Part shown: positions 48,253 to 60,769 of the stretch, piece after piece
Position numbering within the stretch: the first letter of the stretch is position 1
Layout: each line of letters starts with the position of its first letter
Assembly (NCBI GenBank): GCA_903813345.2
Contig: CAIIXF020000001.1
Coordinates: 28,197,915 to 28,261,914, forward strand
Length of the DNA: 64,000 nucleotides
Source: Owenia fusiformis
Taxonomy: Eukaryota; Annelida; Polychaeta; Sabellida; Oweniidae
Reading direction: 5' to 3'
Position numbers and translations under genes: made by a program
Notes under the pieces: generated by a model
Told to the model about the DNA's origin: nothing
The model's database searches: none
The model's input: only the letters and a program-made list of their open reading frames with translations

Positions 48253-51200
48253 CGAAGTGTATAGGTAAACAATAATCTCGAGACTGCTCTTTCTCCATGT
48301 GAGCCCAGTACCCATGGTACTCAATTGAATGATAGGTGAGATTTATGATGAAATAATCAGCTATTGGGTGTGTCAGTTTTGTGATTAAGTAATTAGTCGC
48401 TGTTTGATTGTTTGATTGATTGATTGATTTCTCAGTTGTTTAGTGGTATGGATAGTCAATATTGACAAGAAAGGGGATTTAATATATTTGACATTTTTCA
48501 TATTAGATGATAATAATATTTCATTTTATATATGACTTTTTAAGCTTTAGTTTCCCCAGAGGGCACTCAAAGTACATGTGCAAGCTATTGGTTCTCTATT
48601 GTATTGCAGTGTTTATTCTTTATGGTCTTTTTAAAACAAGAATGTTGAAAATAATTGATTTTTTTATAAAGTAACAATAGCTGACAGATGAACAAAGCTA
48701 GGAACACAAGTTAATGTTTTGCTTGATGTTTTTCATAAATGCTCTTACTTTGTTGCATAATATGTATGTCTACCATCATGTGTGCAAGAAGTATTAAACT
48801 TGCCAAATATAGTCTGAGACATAACCAAATGAAAACATGACCAATTATGAAAGGAGATCTTGGTCAAAGTTGAGGCATTTCAGTGAATGACCATATATGG
48901 AATGGATATGAGAGAAGAGTCAGAGTGGGAAGGTGGGTGAAGCGTGTGAGAGTCAGTCCATATGAAGAGTTCGATATGGCCTAGGGTGTGTCACTCTCCC
49001 CTTTGGTGGGCCCAAAAATATTTTAGGGCCCAAATCTGCTTCTCCCCACATAAAAGCAATTCAGGTAACTCTGAGCCCCCCCCCTCTTGATTTTCAGATT
49101 TCCTTCTGTCTTGTTTATGCTCTGTGTGAGTTTGGGTATAGGGTTATAACAATCTGTAATATTTGGGATGTGGTATATATTTTATGTGATTTGATGGGGG
49201 GAGGTATAACAGTGTGAGTAGGGGTGGGGATATAAGATCAGTCTCTGCTTAATCTCTCTGAGGATATTGTCTTATAGGATTTAATCCATGACTAGAACTT
49301 TAACAAAACAAGATTGATGAATATTCATATTTTAATATCATTAAGTAACAATTACACGGCTGATTGCAATTGTAAAATCTCATTAACCATGCAAAGTCTA
49401 TCGATAAATAGCCAGGAATTTAGCGATTGTGGAATTTAGATATTGCGAAAGTCATATCTAAAGGCACGTCATTAATATAAATTCCACTTATCACAAATTT
49501 CAAAATTTTCCCGATAGCATAATTACGTCCCTGTTCTGTATCAGCATTAGAATGAATCCTATTAAATCTGAGGTTGTCACATCCAATTTTGATTTCAAGC
49601 CATATTAATGGAGAATCTTGAAAATATGCGAGAATACCATCGATAATTAGGCGTAGCAACTATACAGTTAGATATCACCTTGACAATTAATTCTTTCTAT
49701 ATAATTTCAACTGAATTGGCATCAATATTTTATGAATAGAACACCCTACATATACGTTCTGTTTTAATACATTGTCCCATTAGAAAATGAAAAAATAATG
49801 TATTGTTTTTCGATTTGGATTGAATGAAATAAGTGGTGTATGGGGGATTGAAAGCATTGATCCGCACTTAACCTGTATGTTGAACCAATATCAAATGCTC
49901 TCTCATTTTTGATGCAGGTTTAAATTTATTTGATTGGAAACATGACACTTTATCAGTGTCAGAATCACAGTTATAATCTTTTTTGTTTTTCTCACTGGTA
50001 CTGTTAATGAGCTTATATTGAGCTTGTTCAATAAAGTTCTTCATTTTTGAAATCATAGAGTCAGGTAATAAAATCAGAATATCTTCAGCTTTCAAAAGAA
50101 GCCGTCAATGTTTAAAATAATTTCTAATATGGTGCTTCCCTTCGTTATGTTATATGATGGATAATGTTGTTTTTACAGTGCCTACTAATTTCAAAGGTCG
50201 GTCTTAGAATGTGACGTCTTGTCATGGCTATAAATTCGCCACTTGAGCTAACTTGTATATCATATTAAAGAACTGCAGGCTGAGCAAAATTCTCGCTATA
50301 TTCTAATATGGCTTGCTTAGCATTAATTTAACGAAAGGTCAGTGTGAAAAACATGGCAGAATTTTATTGAAGTTGCAGTAAATTGCATTACTGGGTGAAT
50401 TCTGGCTTGCTATTGACTTGTATTAAACCAGTAGCCAATACCCTCTCCCTTGAGGCTTTGCTCATAATGTGTAGCTTTAAATTTTTGATAAGTCTATAAT
50501 ATTACTCGCTTGTGATGAATACCATTAAATTTCAGCTATTGATTTCTGCTTCGTTTGATTATGTAACCAGTTCTCTCTTATGACATACTAATTTCTTTAA
50601 TCATATATTGTGTATGGGAGATAATTATATTTATAATGAATCTGGGGTTCGTGTATTAGAAATCTTAATACATACAAGGCAATTTTCGGAATAGATATCT
50701 GAATTGAATATTCACAGTATGTTATGATGTGGTCATTAAAAGTTCTGTATATGATAGGTAATGACTTATTAACATGTCAGTGCTATTATTTTAATCCCAC
50801 AATTCAACAATAGAGTCTGAGATATTACAATTAGGTCTACGACAGAAGGCAACAAAACATGCACAGTTTGTATAAGAAACTTAAACTTATTGATTTTTCG
50901 TGTTTTATCTGTTTTTTATCGTTTATTCTATAGCTTCATTGTGTGTACATATAGCAACATTATTAATGTGAGTATTAAAAGGCAAGAAGCAGAATTGCAT
51001 GGGAAAGGAATTTTTGCCCTAAAATGTTCTCTGCAGATGCGCGTGACCCAATTTTCAATAGTTTACCCCCCCCCCCTCCTGTCAGTTTCCATGTCTGCCA
51101 CACGGATCCATTTTTAGTAAAATCGTAAGTTACGATTCTTCGAAAACCATTGTCTTCTTTTATATGAACAATGACTTGCGACCAAGTCATAAGTTGCGAC

Positions 51201-54035
51201 GGTTCCAGAAACAGACCCTTGTGTAATAAGAATAAGTACAATTAAATATCATTCTGAAGCAATCATATTTTTGGCATTCTAGTAGAATATCTTTTGGACC
51301 TAGTTGTACTTAAAGTCAGGAGACGAGCCTAATTGTAGGTTCAATTTTAATCATGATTACTTACTCTACTTGCCATACTTAAAAGATATAAAAAAAGATA
51401 ATTATCTCGCTTTGAGCATAAGGTTTGTCCTCGTCTATTCCATATTTCAAAACTTGGGGATGTTACTATCATTGATCCAAATTATTCATGACAACTAACC
51501 CTGTGTCCTTTATCCATGTTTCATTCATTATAACAAGAAAGTAAATATGACAGTTGAAAATAAACAATTCATCAACCAGCAAATACGGATAAATTTTTCA
51601 TAAATTCAAAGCTGACGTCACTAAAAACCTTCATTTGTTATTTGTTAAACATACAGTAGCTTATTACTTGGAAAGCCTCATGCTATTAGATTTTCACGAT
51701 TCACATTTGTATTCTATCTTCATTCGTTTTGTTTTTAATCCAAATTAATGAGCTATGCCAGAGTCCTGATTAAGGTTCCATACATAATGTGGATATTAAA
51801 ACCTGGAACAGAGGCAACCTCATGCAGTCATTTAACTCCTGTAGGCTTATTGCCATAACACAGGGGAATAAATATATTTTTGAAATTTCATTTGTCTTAT
51901 ACTGTCTACTGAGTACACATATTAACCCCCTTTGACTATCAATTGAAATATTGATAAAAGTACATTGTTGAGGAAAGAGAGTAGTGGCACGGCGTAAACT
52001 AATGCTTCAGAATGATTTTAGTGGTCAACCTGAGTTAGTGGTCCGTGGAGAGATACGATAGGTTAAAAAAGAAAGATATCAAGTGAAAATGTTGATGAGC
52101 CTGCTAGAGGAGAGAAAAGGGAAAGGTTATTTTGTATTTTTTAATCGCTGACTTTGAGTCCTTGCTTGAAACTGAAACAATCAAGTGGTACTGTGTTTCA
52201 TTATATAGCCAGATGAATTTGTGAGAATCTTGAGTTTTGACTTAAGGGCACAAAGGCGGACTAATGTAATAGTATAACGGCCTCTGTATCTCCTCAACTC
52301 ACATTTTAAATCTATATTTTTCTGCTGTAGGCTTTCTGGAGAGCTCCTATCAATATCATTAATTTTGCGCTGATAGCAAGTTTTTGCAATTTAATTTCCC
52401 TGTAAACAGACGGAGGCATGATTTCTTTCTAGTTGTTTAACCGGCAAATACATTTTACACAGCATTGAATAATTTATAGGAAAGTTTCATTTCATCTCAA
52501 TCATAATGTAAAATTTATGAAAAAATAATAAGGCCTTGTAAAGCTAAGTCCGTAATGAATTAATGCTAGAAAAATTGAAAGGATCTTCGTGTATGCGATT
52601 TAAACATTAGAATTGATCGCTCTAACGAGTGAGTCATTGATGGCTCTAAAACTCAGTTAGAATTTTGAATGGAAAAGTCACTTTGTGAAATATGTCTACC
52701 GTGTAATTATCGAGTTATTTATTTTTGCTCTTCAAGAGATTCAACTTGTCTGTTGACGCAGATCAAAAAACATGTTTGTGAGAAACTAATTGAAATGGTT
52801 ACTATTATTATATGACGTATATATAGCCTATTTTTTATACAATTCCTTTTTAAATGTCCTTTGGCTAAGTATCCATCCCCTCCCGTTTACACCTGCGTTT
52901 CAATAATTAACACGAACATAGTTTCAATCAGGTAGTATTAAATAGAATCTCTCCGAGTTTGAGTTGAAGATGTATTTGATACTGATTTAGCTTATTAAGC
53001 GTGTTCTTTATTACAAGTGATATGTACGATGGAGGACTTACGGGGTGTATTCCAATCTACAAGTAATTGCAGCCTGGCATATTACAAGATGAAATTAAAA
53101 TGCTAAAAGGGGTAATGCCTATTCATTGATCATTAGAAGAATTACACTGTATTGACAAAATGAAAAATAATATGCAGAATCTGAGTTGCCATGGTAACTG
53201 TTATCTGTATATTTATTGGATAGCTATACACCTGATGATGCTAGGGGTAAATTAGTTGGCCGATGATTTGATTTAACCTCAATTACTCAAACTCAAAATG
53301 TTTCCGAGATGAAGGAAGATGAAAAACTTGTACTGTAATATTCGTACGTGTATGCGAGTCAATTCGAATGACACTTTTCACCATGGTAATATGGTATAAT
53401 TTTGAAATGTGTCTGATTGACGTCTTTGTCCTCATCTTCACAGTATGCACCAAGGTATCTGTCAGTTTTATGGGCCATCTGAAATGAATTCTGTTAAAGG
53501 TGAGGTTCTTATATTTGAAATCACAATTATGTTTCTGACTCGTAGCTACCAGATATTTAATCACTATATCAGTGTCCTTTCTAACCTATAGAGGGCACTG
53601 TGCTTATATTAAGTTAATCTTATAGGGCCCTTGCACCAATTTAAAAATGTGGAATATAATGAAAAACTTGCTTAATATCACTAGTATCTGATTAATACTT
53701 TTTTATTATCATAATTGGTGGTGACACTTGAGCATATCAATCTGAAAGCTGAGATTTTAAGAAATTATCCTCAGAGGTATTTGAAATACATGTGCTTGCT
53801 TGAGAAGTCTTATTGCTTTAGAATGTTCAGAAATTGGAATATCATGAGCAAAGATTTTATTGAAAATCAATGTACCTAAAATGAAGTACACATCATGTTT
53901 TTTTATAGATTGAAAACAAGAGAACAAGAGTTCAACTGATCACATCAGGGTTAACCATGTAATAGTATTTTTTAATAGTCAATAAAAGAGAAATATACAA
54001 ACAGGAGACGAAATTGAAATTTTTTTTATATATAA
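48253..54035. other. Intergenic region; one repeat fragment, otherwise unique
   Basis: A GGGCCC-rich fragment at 48995-49095 matches the repeat at 22223 in opposite orientation. A C run lies at 51066-51078. The intervals 49310-49680 and 52300-52760 are repeat-free with many TAAT and GATAA words and could be conserved regulatory DNA. No coding exon recognised. Confidence 0.5.
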
Positions 54036-54039
54036 TTAT

Positions 54040-54520
54040 GTCACAATAACCGAGAAGTGGTAACATATTGTTGTAGCTACATGTACTTGTTTGGAATTGA
54101 TGGTTGCCATTTGTCATCTGTAACATATTGTGACAGTTTTGTAACCATTGGCAATAACTTACCATGTGGGGTACATGTTGTCTTGATATTGCACGACTGT
54201 GTTTTCTTGCTGTTAGCAGTTGTTGCTGATGGCCAGAGAAATCTTTTTCCGATGTTTCAAATTTTTAAAAGCGATAGAAATACAAATAGAGGAGTTTTGA
54301 ACTATTGTTGACATGTTTAAAGTACACATCCAATAGGTAGATATTTTTGTCTGTCACAACGCCATTTCTTGTATGAGTAATAAGATCTTGAAAGTGGTCA
54401 ATTTTTATGTTGCCACCATAAGTGGCTCCAATTTTTGCGGTGGTAGTTGGTCAGTTCGTGTCTGTAACAAATAGTAGGTGGTGACATTCTACGTGTTAAT
54501 GCCTTGTTGATAATAGCTTG
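54040..54520. repeat. Dispersed hairpin-headed repeat, two partial copies
   Basis: AGAAGTGGTAACATATTGTTG at 54050 (20-base words of the family) is a partial copy. GCCACCATAAGTGGCTCCAA near 54411 followed by CGTGTCTGTAACAAATAG and GGTGGTGACATTCTACGTG is another. Confidence 0.5.
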
Positions 54521-54830
54521 TATCATTGCATTTTAATAACTTAAAATATGTTATTCCCATACTTTGACTAACCTTTCTGTTTACTCTGCCATATACACTG
54601 GTAGACCTTGGGAATGGTCATCACTTACCATTTGAGGCGTAACACCTGTGGCCCACTTACAGAAAGGTATTAACTTACTCTTTCTAGCTGTTGAAAAATA
54701 TAATTATTTAGATAGTTGTTCATATAATGTATGTATCTTCTTTGGTATTTCTAATACATGTAATTAGTTTAGAGTATAAAAAACTAATGATGTTTTAGCA
54801 GCATAACACTCTACATGCTACAGGGTGTTC

Positions 54831-55001
54831 AAAAATGCAACTGAAAATCTTGGAAAATATTAAACCATCGCTCTCAAGGCATTGTGTTTTTCAACTAATT
54901 AATTACAAGAGCTAAACATTTTGGGTCTCTTCTTTCTTTTCAGAAAAAAATGAACACAATTGGTTGAGTATCTTCCAAGATACCAAGTTTTTAACACCCT
55001 A
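54831..55001. mobile_element. Possible mariner-type MITE
   Basis: CAGGGTGTTCAAAAATGCAA at 54831 with a TA before it; AAGTTTTTAACACCCTATTC near 54987 is a diverged inverse. About 170 bp. Confidence 0.4.
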
Positions 55002-55113
55002 TTCTTGCACTACGAGTATTTTGTGTGGATACTAACATTTATAAGTTACATCCAATTCTGGAACATTTACTATCATATGTTCAGTTTGTTAAGAAAACTA
55101 TATTCTGTGAGTA

Positions 55114-55196
55114 CAGTAAAACCGATATATTGAACACTGGACAGGTGTTCACTAGAGAGAGGTGTTCAATGCTGTTCATTAAGATAAGTTTTACTG
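55114..55196. mobile_element. 83 bp pogo-type MITE
   Basis: Left CAGTAAAACCGATATATTGA; right TAAGATAAGTTTTACTG, inverted; TA outside both ends. Inside is a duplicated AGGTGTTCA word. It is the shortest family member here. Confidence 0.65.
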
Positions 55197-55199
55197 TAT

Positions 55200-56990
55200 A
55201 TTAATTTGAACAAAGTTCATTCACATTGTAAACTATGTTTGGCGTATGTTTTTATCTTACATGGTTATATTGACAAGAAACAAGTTTGACATGTATAATT
55301 TTAGTATTGATCTTTTTTATGAAACGAGTTGAGAGAAAAAGACGGAAAAAATACTGGTAACGAGATTGATAATCAATCCAGTAAATATTATCACTCAACA
55401 AATACACTGAAAAATTTTACATACTCGATAATCTACAAATACTAGTTTGAAATTTACCATTGATTTTATTGGGATTTTTACGCGAAATATCAATATGTAT
55501 ACTTTGAAAAGGGTTTGGGTATTGTTAAGCTCTAGAAAAAGTTGAAGCCATTGATTTATGGATCTGGATGTTCAAACATTGTTCCAATGAATAAAGAAAA
55601 TTGGAAGTCCATTGCGAAGGACACAGCATTCCCAAAGAGTTCACCATTTTGTTTAAAATAATTGTTGAATTCGATGCATGATCTCATTATGATATGTTAT
55701 TTTTAGTTCTTAGCGATATCACCTCATTTTTTTCTTGTACCCTCTTGGTGTGCCTTTTTATCAAGGAATGTGAGAAACTTAGTGTTATTTGAGTGGATAC
55801 TTTTATATTTCAAACAGGTACACCTCTTTGTACTCAGATTAGTATTTACACTGTAATTAAGACTTATATTTAACACAACTAAACATCAAAGTAGGTATAG
55901 TTTCATATGTGAGATATTAAATTTTAAACATATGTAAATAGGAACTGAATGTCTGCTAAAAAATATACCAACTTCAATGCATGAAATAGATGACAATAAA
56001 AAAACTGTACATGCATATGAGAGTCACTCAAAATATTGTGAATGATGGAAATTAAGTATCTCATCAGAATAACGCAGATGCGAGTAGGCAGTTACCAATT
56101 TCACCACCAGATGGCTCGTTTGGGTGAGATAGCATGACGGATATAGTAGAAAGTTCCCTTTAACTTAAATTACATCTGTTTTAGTGGTTCAATTTTCATA
56201 TAACCTTTATGTAAATAATAGTTATGCAAATTAAAATATGTCCATTAAAAGAAAATGTTATCTGTACAATACAAGATAAGATGTTTCACTTTTTGTGATT
56301 TTGTAACATGGGTTCTATTAGGATTCAACCCGAACTAGAAGTCACATTTTTAAAAAAAATTAAATTTTTCAAAGTTGATAAACAATTTTTGAAACCATAT
56401 TTCTAGATGTACTTTTACATGTAGATTTCAAATATTCAATTTTGAATATTTAATAACGTAAATCAGGATTATTTCTACTCGCATATAGTCTATTATCTAC
56501 TTGAATCTGAATGTACTTCTTAGTTTTTAGAATTATATCATTAATATATACTTTCTCATATTTCTAGTTTATATTGTTATGTTCTTTATTCTGTAAGCTG
56601 ATCCAATCCAATTTTACATGACTCTATTAGGCATATTGAATCTTATTTGAATAATAAGAACAAAAAATTCTTGTTTGAATTTCGATATGGTGATTGAATT
56701 TATGGAACTATTTGCATTTTTATGACAGTGTTCTTAACATGATTTTGTTCTTCTCATCTTTGGGTGAAAACGGATTTCAAATTGGTCAAACAGCTTACAA
56801 TTTCTAGATCAGATATAGTGCATATTGTTCCAATTAATAGATGCAAATAGAAAAAACATATAAAAATGTCAGATGACATTGCATTAATGGAATTGATTTA
56901 TTTTGATGAAGTATAGTAGCAACCACCTGGGCCTTACAATTATCAAATCTAATATTTCAACAATGACAATTCAAAATGCACAAAGTTGCA
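55200..56990. other. Intergenic region; nothing recognised
   Basis: AT-rich unique DNA of about 1.8 kb. No inverted repeats with clear ends and no coding signal. Confidence 0.5.
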
Positions 56991-56999
56991 ATTTTCATG

Positions 57000-57145
57000 A
57001 CACCACAAGAAGTGTTGACATATTGTTATGGTCTCCAACTTTTTGTGGATGGTGTTCGGCAGTCGGTGGTTTGTGTTTGGTGTTTGGCATCTGTAACAAA
57101 TGGCAGGTGGTAACATTTTACATTTTAATGCCTTATATCAGTTAG
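57000..57145. repeat. Dispersed hairpin-headed repeat, copy
   Basis: ACACCACAAGAAGTGTTGAC hairpin head, ATATTGTTATGGTCTCCAAC, GTGTTCGGCAGTCGGTGG, CTGTAACAAATGGCAGGTGG and TTTAATGCC, in family order. It is among the most complete copies of the head. Confidence 0.7.
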
Positions 57146-57349
57146 GGAATGTATCAATGTGTCTTGATTTATGGGAAAAAACTACTATGATTATGACTAG
57201 ATTACACAATTACAAGCAATTTTATGGAGGCCCCAAGATTTTTTAACCTTATATTACTAAGATCACTTAGATCAAGAAAAGATGTAGTCTCAAATCCAAA
57301 GACAGGTATGAACTCTTGGCAACTTGTTAATGATTTTAAATGATTTTTA

Positions 57350-57545
57350 TGTCACTACCATGTTGTTTTAGTCCCCAACTTTTTGGTGGATGGAGTTTGG
57401 TATTCAGTGGTCAGTGTTTGGCATCTGTAACAAATGGCAGGTTTTGACATTTTGCATGTTACTGTCTTTTTGTGCTGTTTGTCACCACCACTGTAAGAGT
57501 TGGCATATTTTTGTAGCCACCATTTAGTGATTGACATTATGATGT
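57350..57545. repeat. Dispersed hairpin-headed repeat, copy with inverted tail
   Basis: GTTTTAGTCCCCAACTTTTT, GGCATCTGTAACAAATGGCA and CATTTTGCATGTTACTGTCT in family order. It is followed by GTCACCACCACTGTAAGAG and TAGCCACCATTTAGTG, a second head-like segment. Confidence 0.65.
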
Positions 57546-57654
57546 TATAATACCATCTATTACAGACACTCCAGACTGAATGCTCTACTTTTTAAGGAAT
57601 TATTAAGAAAAATCAAAAAGTGTCTAATCTATTATGTATGTGTTAATGGGAGAC

Positions 57655-58170
57655 CGGGTTCGCCTACTTGTCTCTTGTCAACACCAAAACAATGCCAAAG
57701 ATAATATGTAACCAAGAGTAAAGAAGAAAATAACAACACCGGGAACAAAGAAGAAGAAACAATAAGAACTTGGACTAAATGAAGATGACACAATCAGCCT
57801 GATAACATTAGAGTCACTTGTCAAGCTGGCTTCTATGATTCAAAATGAGTGTTTTTCACTGTCATTGCAGCATATGACAGAACAGTCTGGATGTTCTATT
57901 TTTATAAATGTCTGGGAGCTCTATTTTTAGAAATGTCTGGAAGCTCCATTTTTAGGACTGTCTGGGAGCTCCATTTTTAGAAATTCCAAAGAAAAATAAC
58001 ATAAAAAGCATACTTTTTTGCATATGTTATTTGAAATGTTAGTCTGAAATCGCCCACTTGTCTCCTTGTCAACACCAAAACAAGACCAGGGAAATAACAT
58101 AACAAAGAGTAAAGGAGACAAAGTAGAAGAAAATATAAGCAGTACAAGTATAAACAAGAAGAAACTAATA
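57655..58170. repeat. Two direct copies of a 115-125 bp segment flanking a 25 bp tandem repeat
   Basis: Copies at about 57655-57770 and 58045-58170 share CCTACTTGTCTC/CCCACTTGTCTCC, TTGTCAACACCAAAACAA and an A/G-rich AAGAGTAAAG...AAGAAGAAAC tail. Between them is a 25 bp tandem array. Confidence 0.7.
57888..57987. repeat. 25 bp tandem repeat, four units
   Basis: Unit TGGGAGCTCCATTTTTAGAA plus ATGTC, four copies with a few changes. Confidence 0.9.
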
Positions 58171-58199
58171 GAGAGGCATGAAAACAAGATGTCAATCCA

Positions 58200-58340
58200 G
58201 CCCCATATGCAGTTTTTGCCAAGAAATTCCAGGGATTCACATTTGACAACTTTGGCCCAAAATCACTTGAAAAGTGCTCAGAATCATGAAATACTGCATG
58301 ATTTTGAAATATTTTTTGGCCAGAGGGTTGTTTGTTTGTC
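58200..58340. mobile_element. Degenerate relative of the 48067 palindromic MITE
   Basis: TTCACATTTGACAACTTTGG, CCCAAAATCAC, CTGCATGATTTTGAAATATT and TTTTTGGCCAGAGGG follow the internal order of the element at 48067, without the G runs or intact ends. Confidence 0.55.
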
Positions 58341-58863
58341 CATTTTTCAATTTCAAAACAAATGAAAACTGCCATTTGTCTGACTTAATGCTCATATACA
58401 TTTTATGGCAATCCATTAACGCCATTGGTCCTGCTATTTTTGCCTCATTTTAAAGATCATTTTAGCCAATATCTGTTTCCATGGTAACAAATTATGGGAC
58501 AAAATGCCTTATAACTTTTGTTATTTAGCCATAACTTTAGAAGTAATAAGTGATTACTCAGGATTAAGTGGTCGGATTGTCTTAAAACCCATTTAGTAAA
58601 CAGATATTGACATGCTGTGAAAGTGTTCAGATTTTAGAGAATAAATGTTTCTTTAAATATTTTTTGTGTTAATTGAGAAAACAAATGATCTGGTTGACTA
58701 CAGATACAGTAGATACCAATAAAAAAATTGTCAGAATTTAGACAATATACATATAACCATATACAGTATATGAGACTTAGGCTTGTACCATTTTTGTAAT
58801 ATAATATGCGAAAGATACCTGTTCAAAATTAAAATACATGTAGTGATCCTGAAACTCATATAT

Positions 58864-59041
58864 AGGTGAAACCTTTGTATATTGAACATTTACTTGCCAA
58901 GAAAAAATGTTCAGTGTTGGTAGGTGTTCACTACAGAGTGTGTAATTTATACAGAAGTCAGTAGAATATGTGCGAAAGAAGGATGTCTACTCGTGACAGA
59001 TGTCTATTAGAGAGAGGTGTTCACTAAGACAGGTTTTACTG
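58864..59041. mobile_element. Pogo-type MITE with degraded left end
   Basis: Left GGTGAAACCTTTGTATATTG is a changed CAGTAAAACCT terminus; right GACAGGTTTTACTG is intact. Internal AGAGAGGTGTTCACTAAGAC is typical of the family. Confidence 0.5.
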
Positions 59042-59924
59042 TAAAGAACATTTTGTGCAATTTCATGGGAATTTCTCTAATAACATTTTAAGGGTATATA
59101 TGGGGGTCCGACATATCCCCCTTCCTGTTGATTGCAGTTGTCTCTTATTATTTTTTGAAAAAGATTTTCATTCAGAATTTTTTGTTTTAATTTTCAAAGT
59201 AAGAAGATGCATACTAAATTATATTTCCCTGTCGATGTCATTTCTAAATGAATTATTTATAGTCATCCAGTATTTATACAATATTTGTTTGTCTTATTTT
59301 TATTCAGTATATATGAGACAACCAGACATTGACAATGAATTAGAAAATATATGACAATGAATGTCACACCCTTCTAACTATGTTCTAACATGTTAGTATA
59401 GATTATATTCAGTTTCATGAAAAAATGGTCCATTAAAATGTAGAAGTATTGTTTGTATTTCACTGACAATTTCAAGGTAATTATTGTATTTTTCCATTTA
59501 AATATAATAAGAGAATTTTACGATTAATTTATTGGGTTTTCATATTGAGTGAAACTTAACAGCTGCTTATGAGAGGTTATGCCTGGTATCAATTTTCTCA
59601 CCTGTTATTCTTCTTAAATAGCATTGATTAAAGCTTCTTTAAGATCCTTATTGACCAGTCATTAGAAAACAAAGAAATTCTTTCAGAAATATGAGAAGTT
59701 ATCCGATTGCCCCAGCTTGTGTTGAAAATGTCGAATTCTCAGCATGTGTTTTTTCTTGGAATATTTTTCACGACTTCTATGTTTTAGATATTTATTTTGA
59801 TTCATATTGATTTTCATGAAATGGTTGTGGGATGCATCTTATATGAGTAACATCCTAATCTGTATTTTGACATAAACTTTGTTCTTGTATTTTTATAAAA
59901 TAATTCTAAAATAGTTAATTATGT
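59042..59924. other. Unique AT-rich DNA; nothing recognised
   Basis: About 880 bp. An open frame at 59055 of 99 codons is hydrophobic by composition but shows no known domain and no splice context. Confidence 0.45.
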
Positions 59925-60620
59925 CAACACCAAAAAGTGGTGACATATTGTTATGGTCTCCATTTTTTTTACGGCGGTTGGTGGTTGGCGGTTGGCGATC
60001 AGCGTCTGTAACAAATTCTTACAACTTCCAATTACTTAATAAATACTGTTTAGACTGACTTCAATTTTTTTCAAAATCATCTACAAGTTTTCAGGAAGTT
60101 CAAATCTGACTTCATATTCAAGCTTTGACCTTCAGTGACCTTTTCAAGTTCAAAAAAGGTCAAAAAGGTATTTTTTCAACTTGCTTCATATTGACCAATT
60201 TTTTTTTCAATATCTTCTACAAGATATCAGAAGTTCAAATCTGACTAATAGGATTTGAGATTTGACCTTCAATGACCTTCTCAAAGTCAAAAAAGGTCAA
60301 AAGGTCTTTTTTCAACTTGCTTCAAATTGACTAAATCATCTACAATTCAATTTCTCAGAAGTTCACATCTGGCTATAAATTTGACCTTCAATGACATTCT
60401 CAAGGTCCAAAAATATGTGACCTTCAATGAGCTTCTAAAGGTCAAAAAGGTATTTTTCATTTGGCTTCAAATTGACCAATTTTTTTAAAATCATCTCCAA
60501 GTTCTCAGAAGTTCACATCTGACTTTAAATTTGAGATTTCAACTTTAAAGACCTTCTCAGGGTAAAAAGGTCTTTTTCAACTAACTTCAAATTGACCAAT
60601 ATTGATAAATACTGGTATGC
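59925..60620. mobile_element. Hairpin-headed element with GGTTGGCG microsatellite and about five tandem core units
   Basis: Head CACCAAAAAGTGGTGACATA is a hairpin. GGTTGGTGGTTGGCGGTTGG follows, then CTGTAACAAAT. From about 60020 to 60600 come tandem units of roughly 110-120 bp, each with AAATTGACCAATTTTTTT, ATCATCTACAAGTT, CAGAAGTTCAAATCTGACT and a run of GACCTTCAATGACCTTCTCA-like words. Head plus microsatellite plus tandem core matches the Pearl/HINE layout with an unrelated sequence. Confidence 0.6.
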
Positions 60621-60769
60621 TTTATATCGACTCAACTTTTAAAACAAAATCATATACAAGTTGCCACAAGTTCATATTTGCAATTTGATCTCAGATCTGT
60701 CCCTTTGTCGCCTTTCAATTGCCTTTCAAATTTCAAAAATTGATTTAAATTATTTCACTTTTTTAGCTC

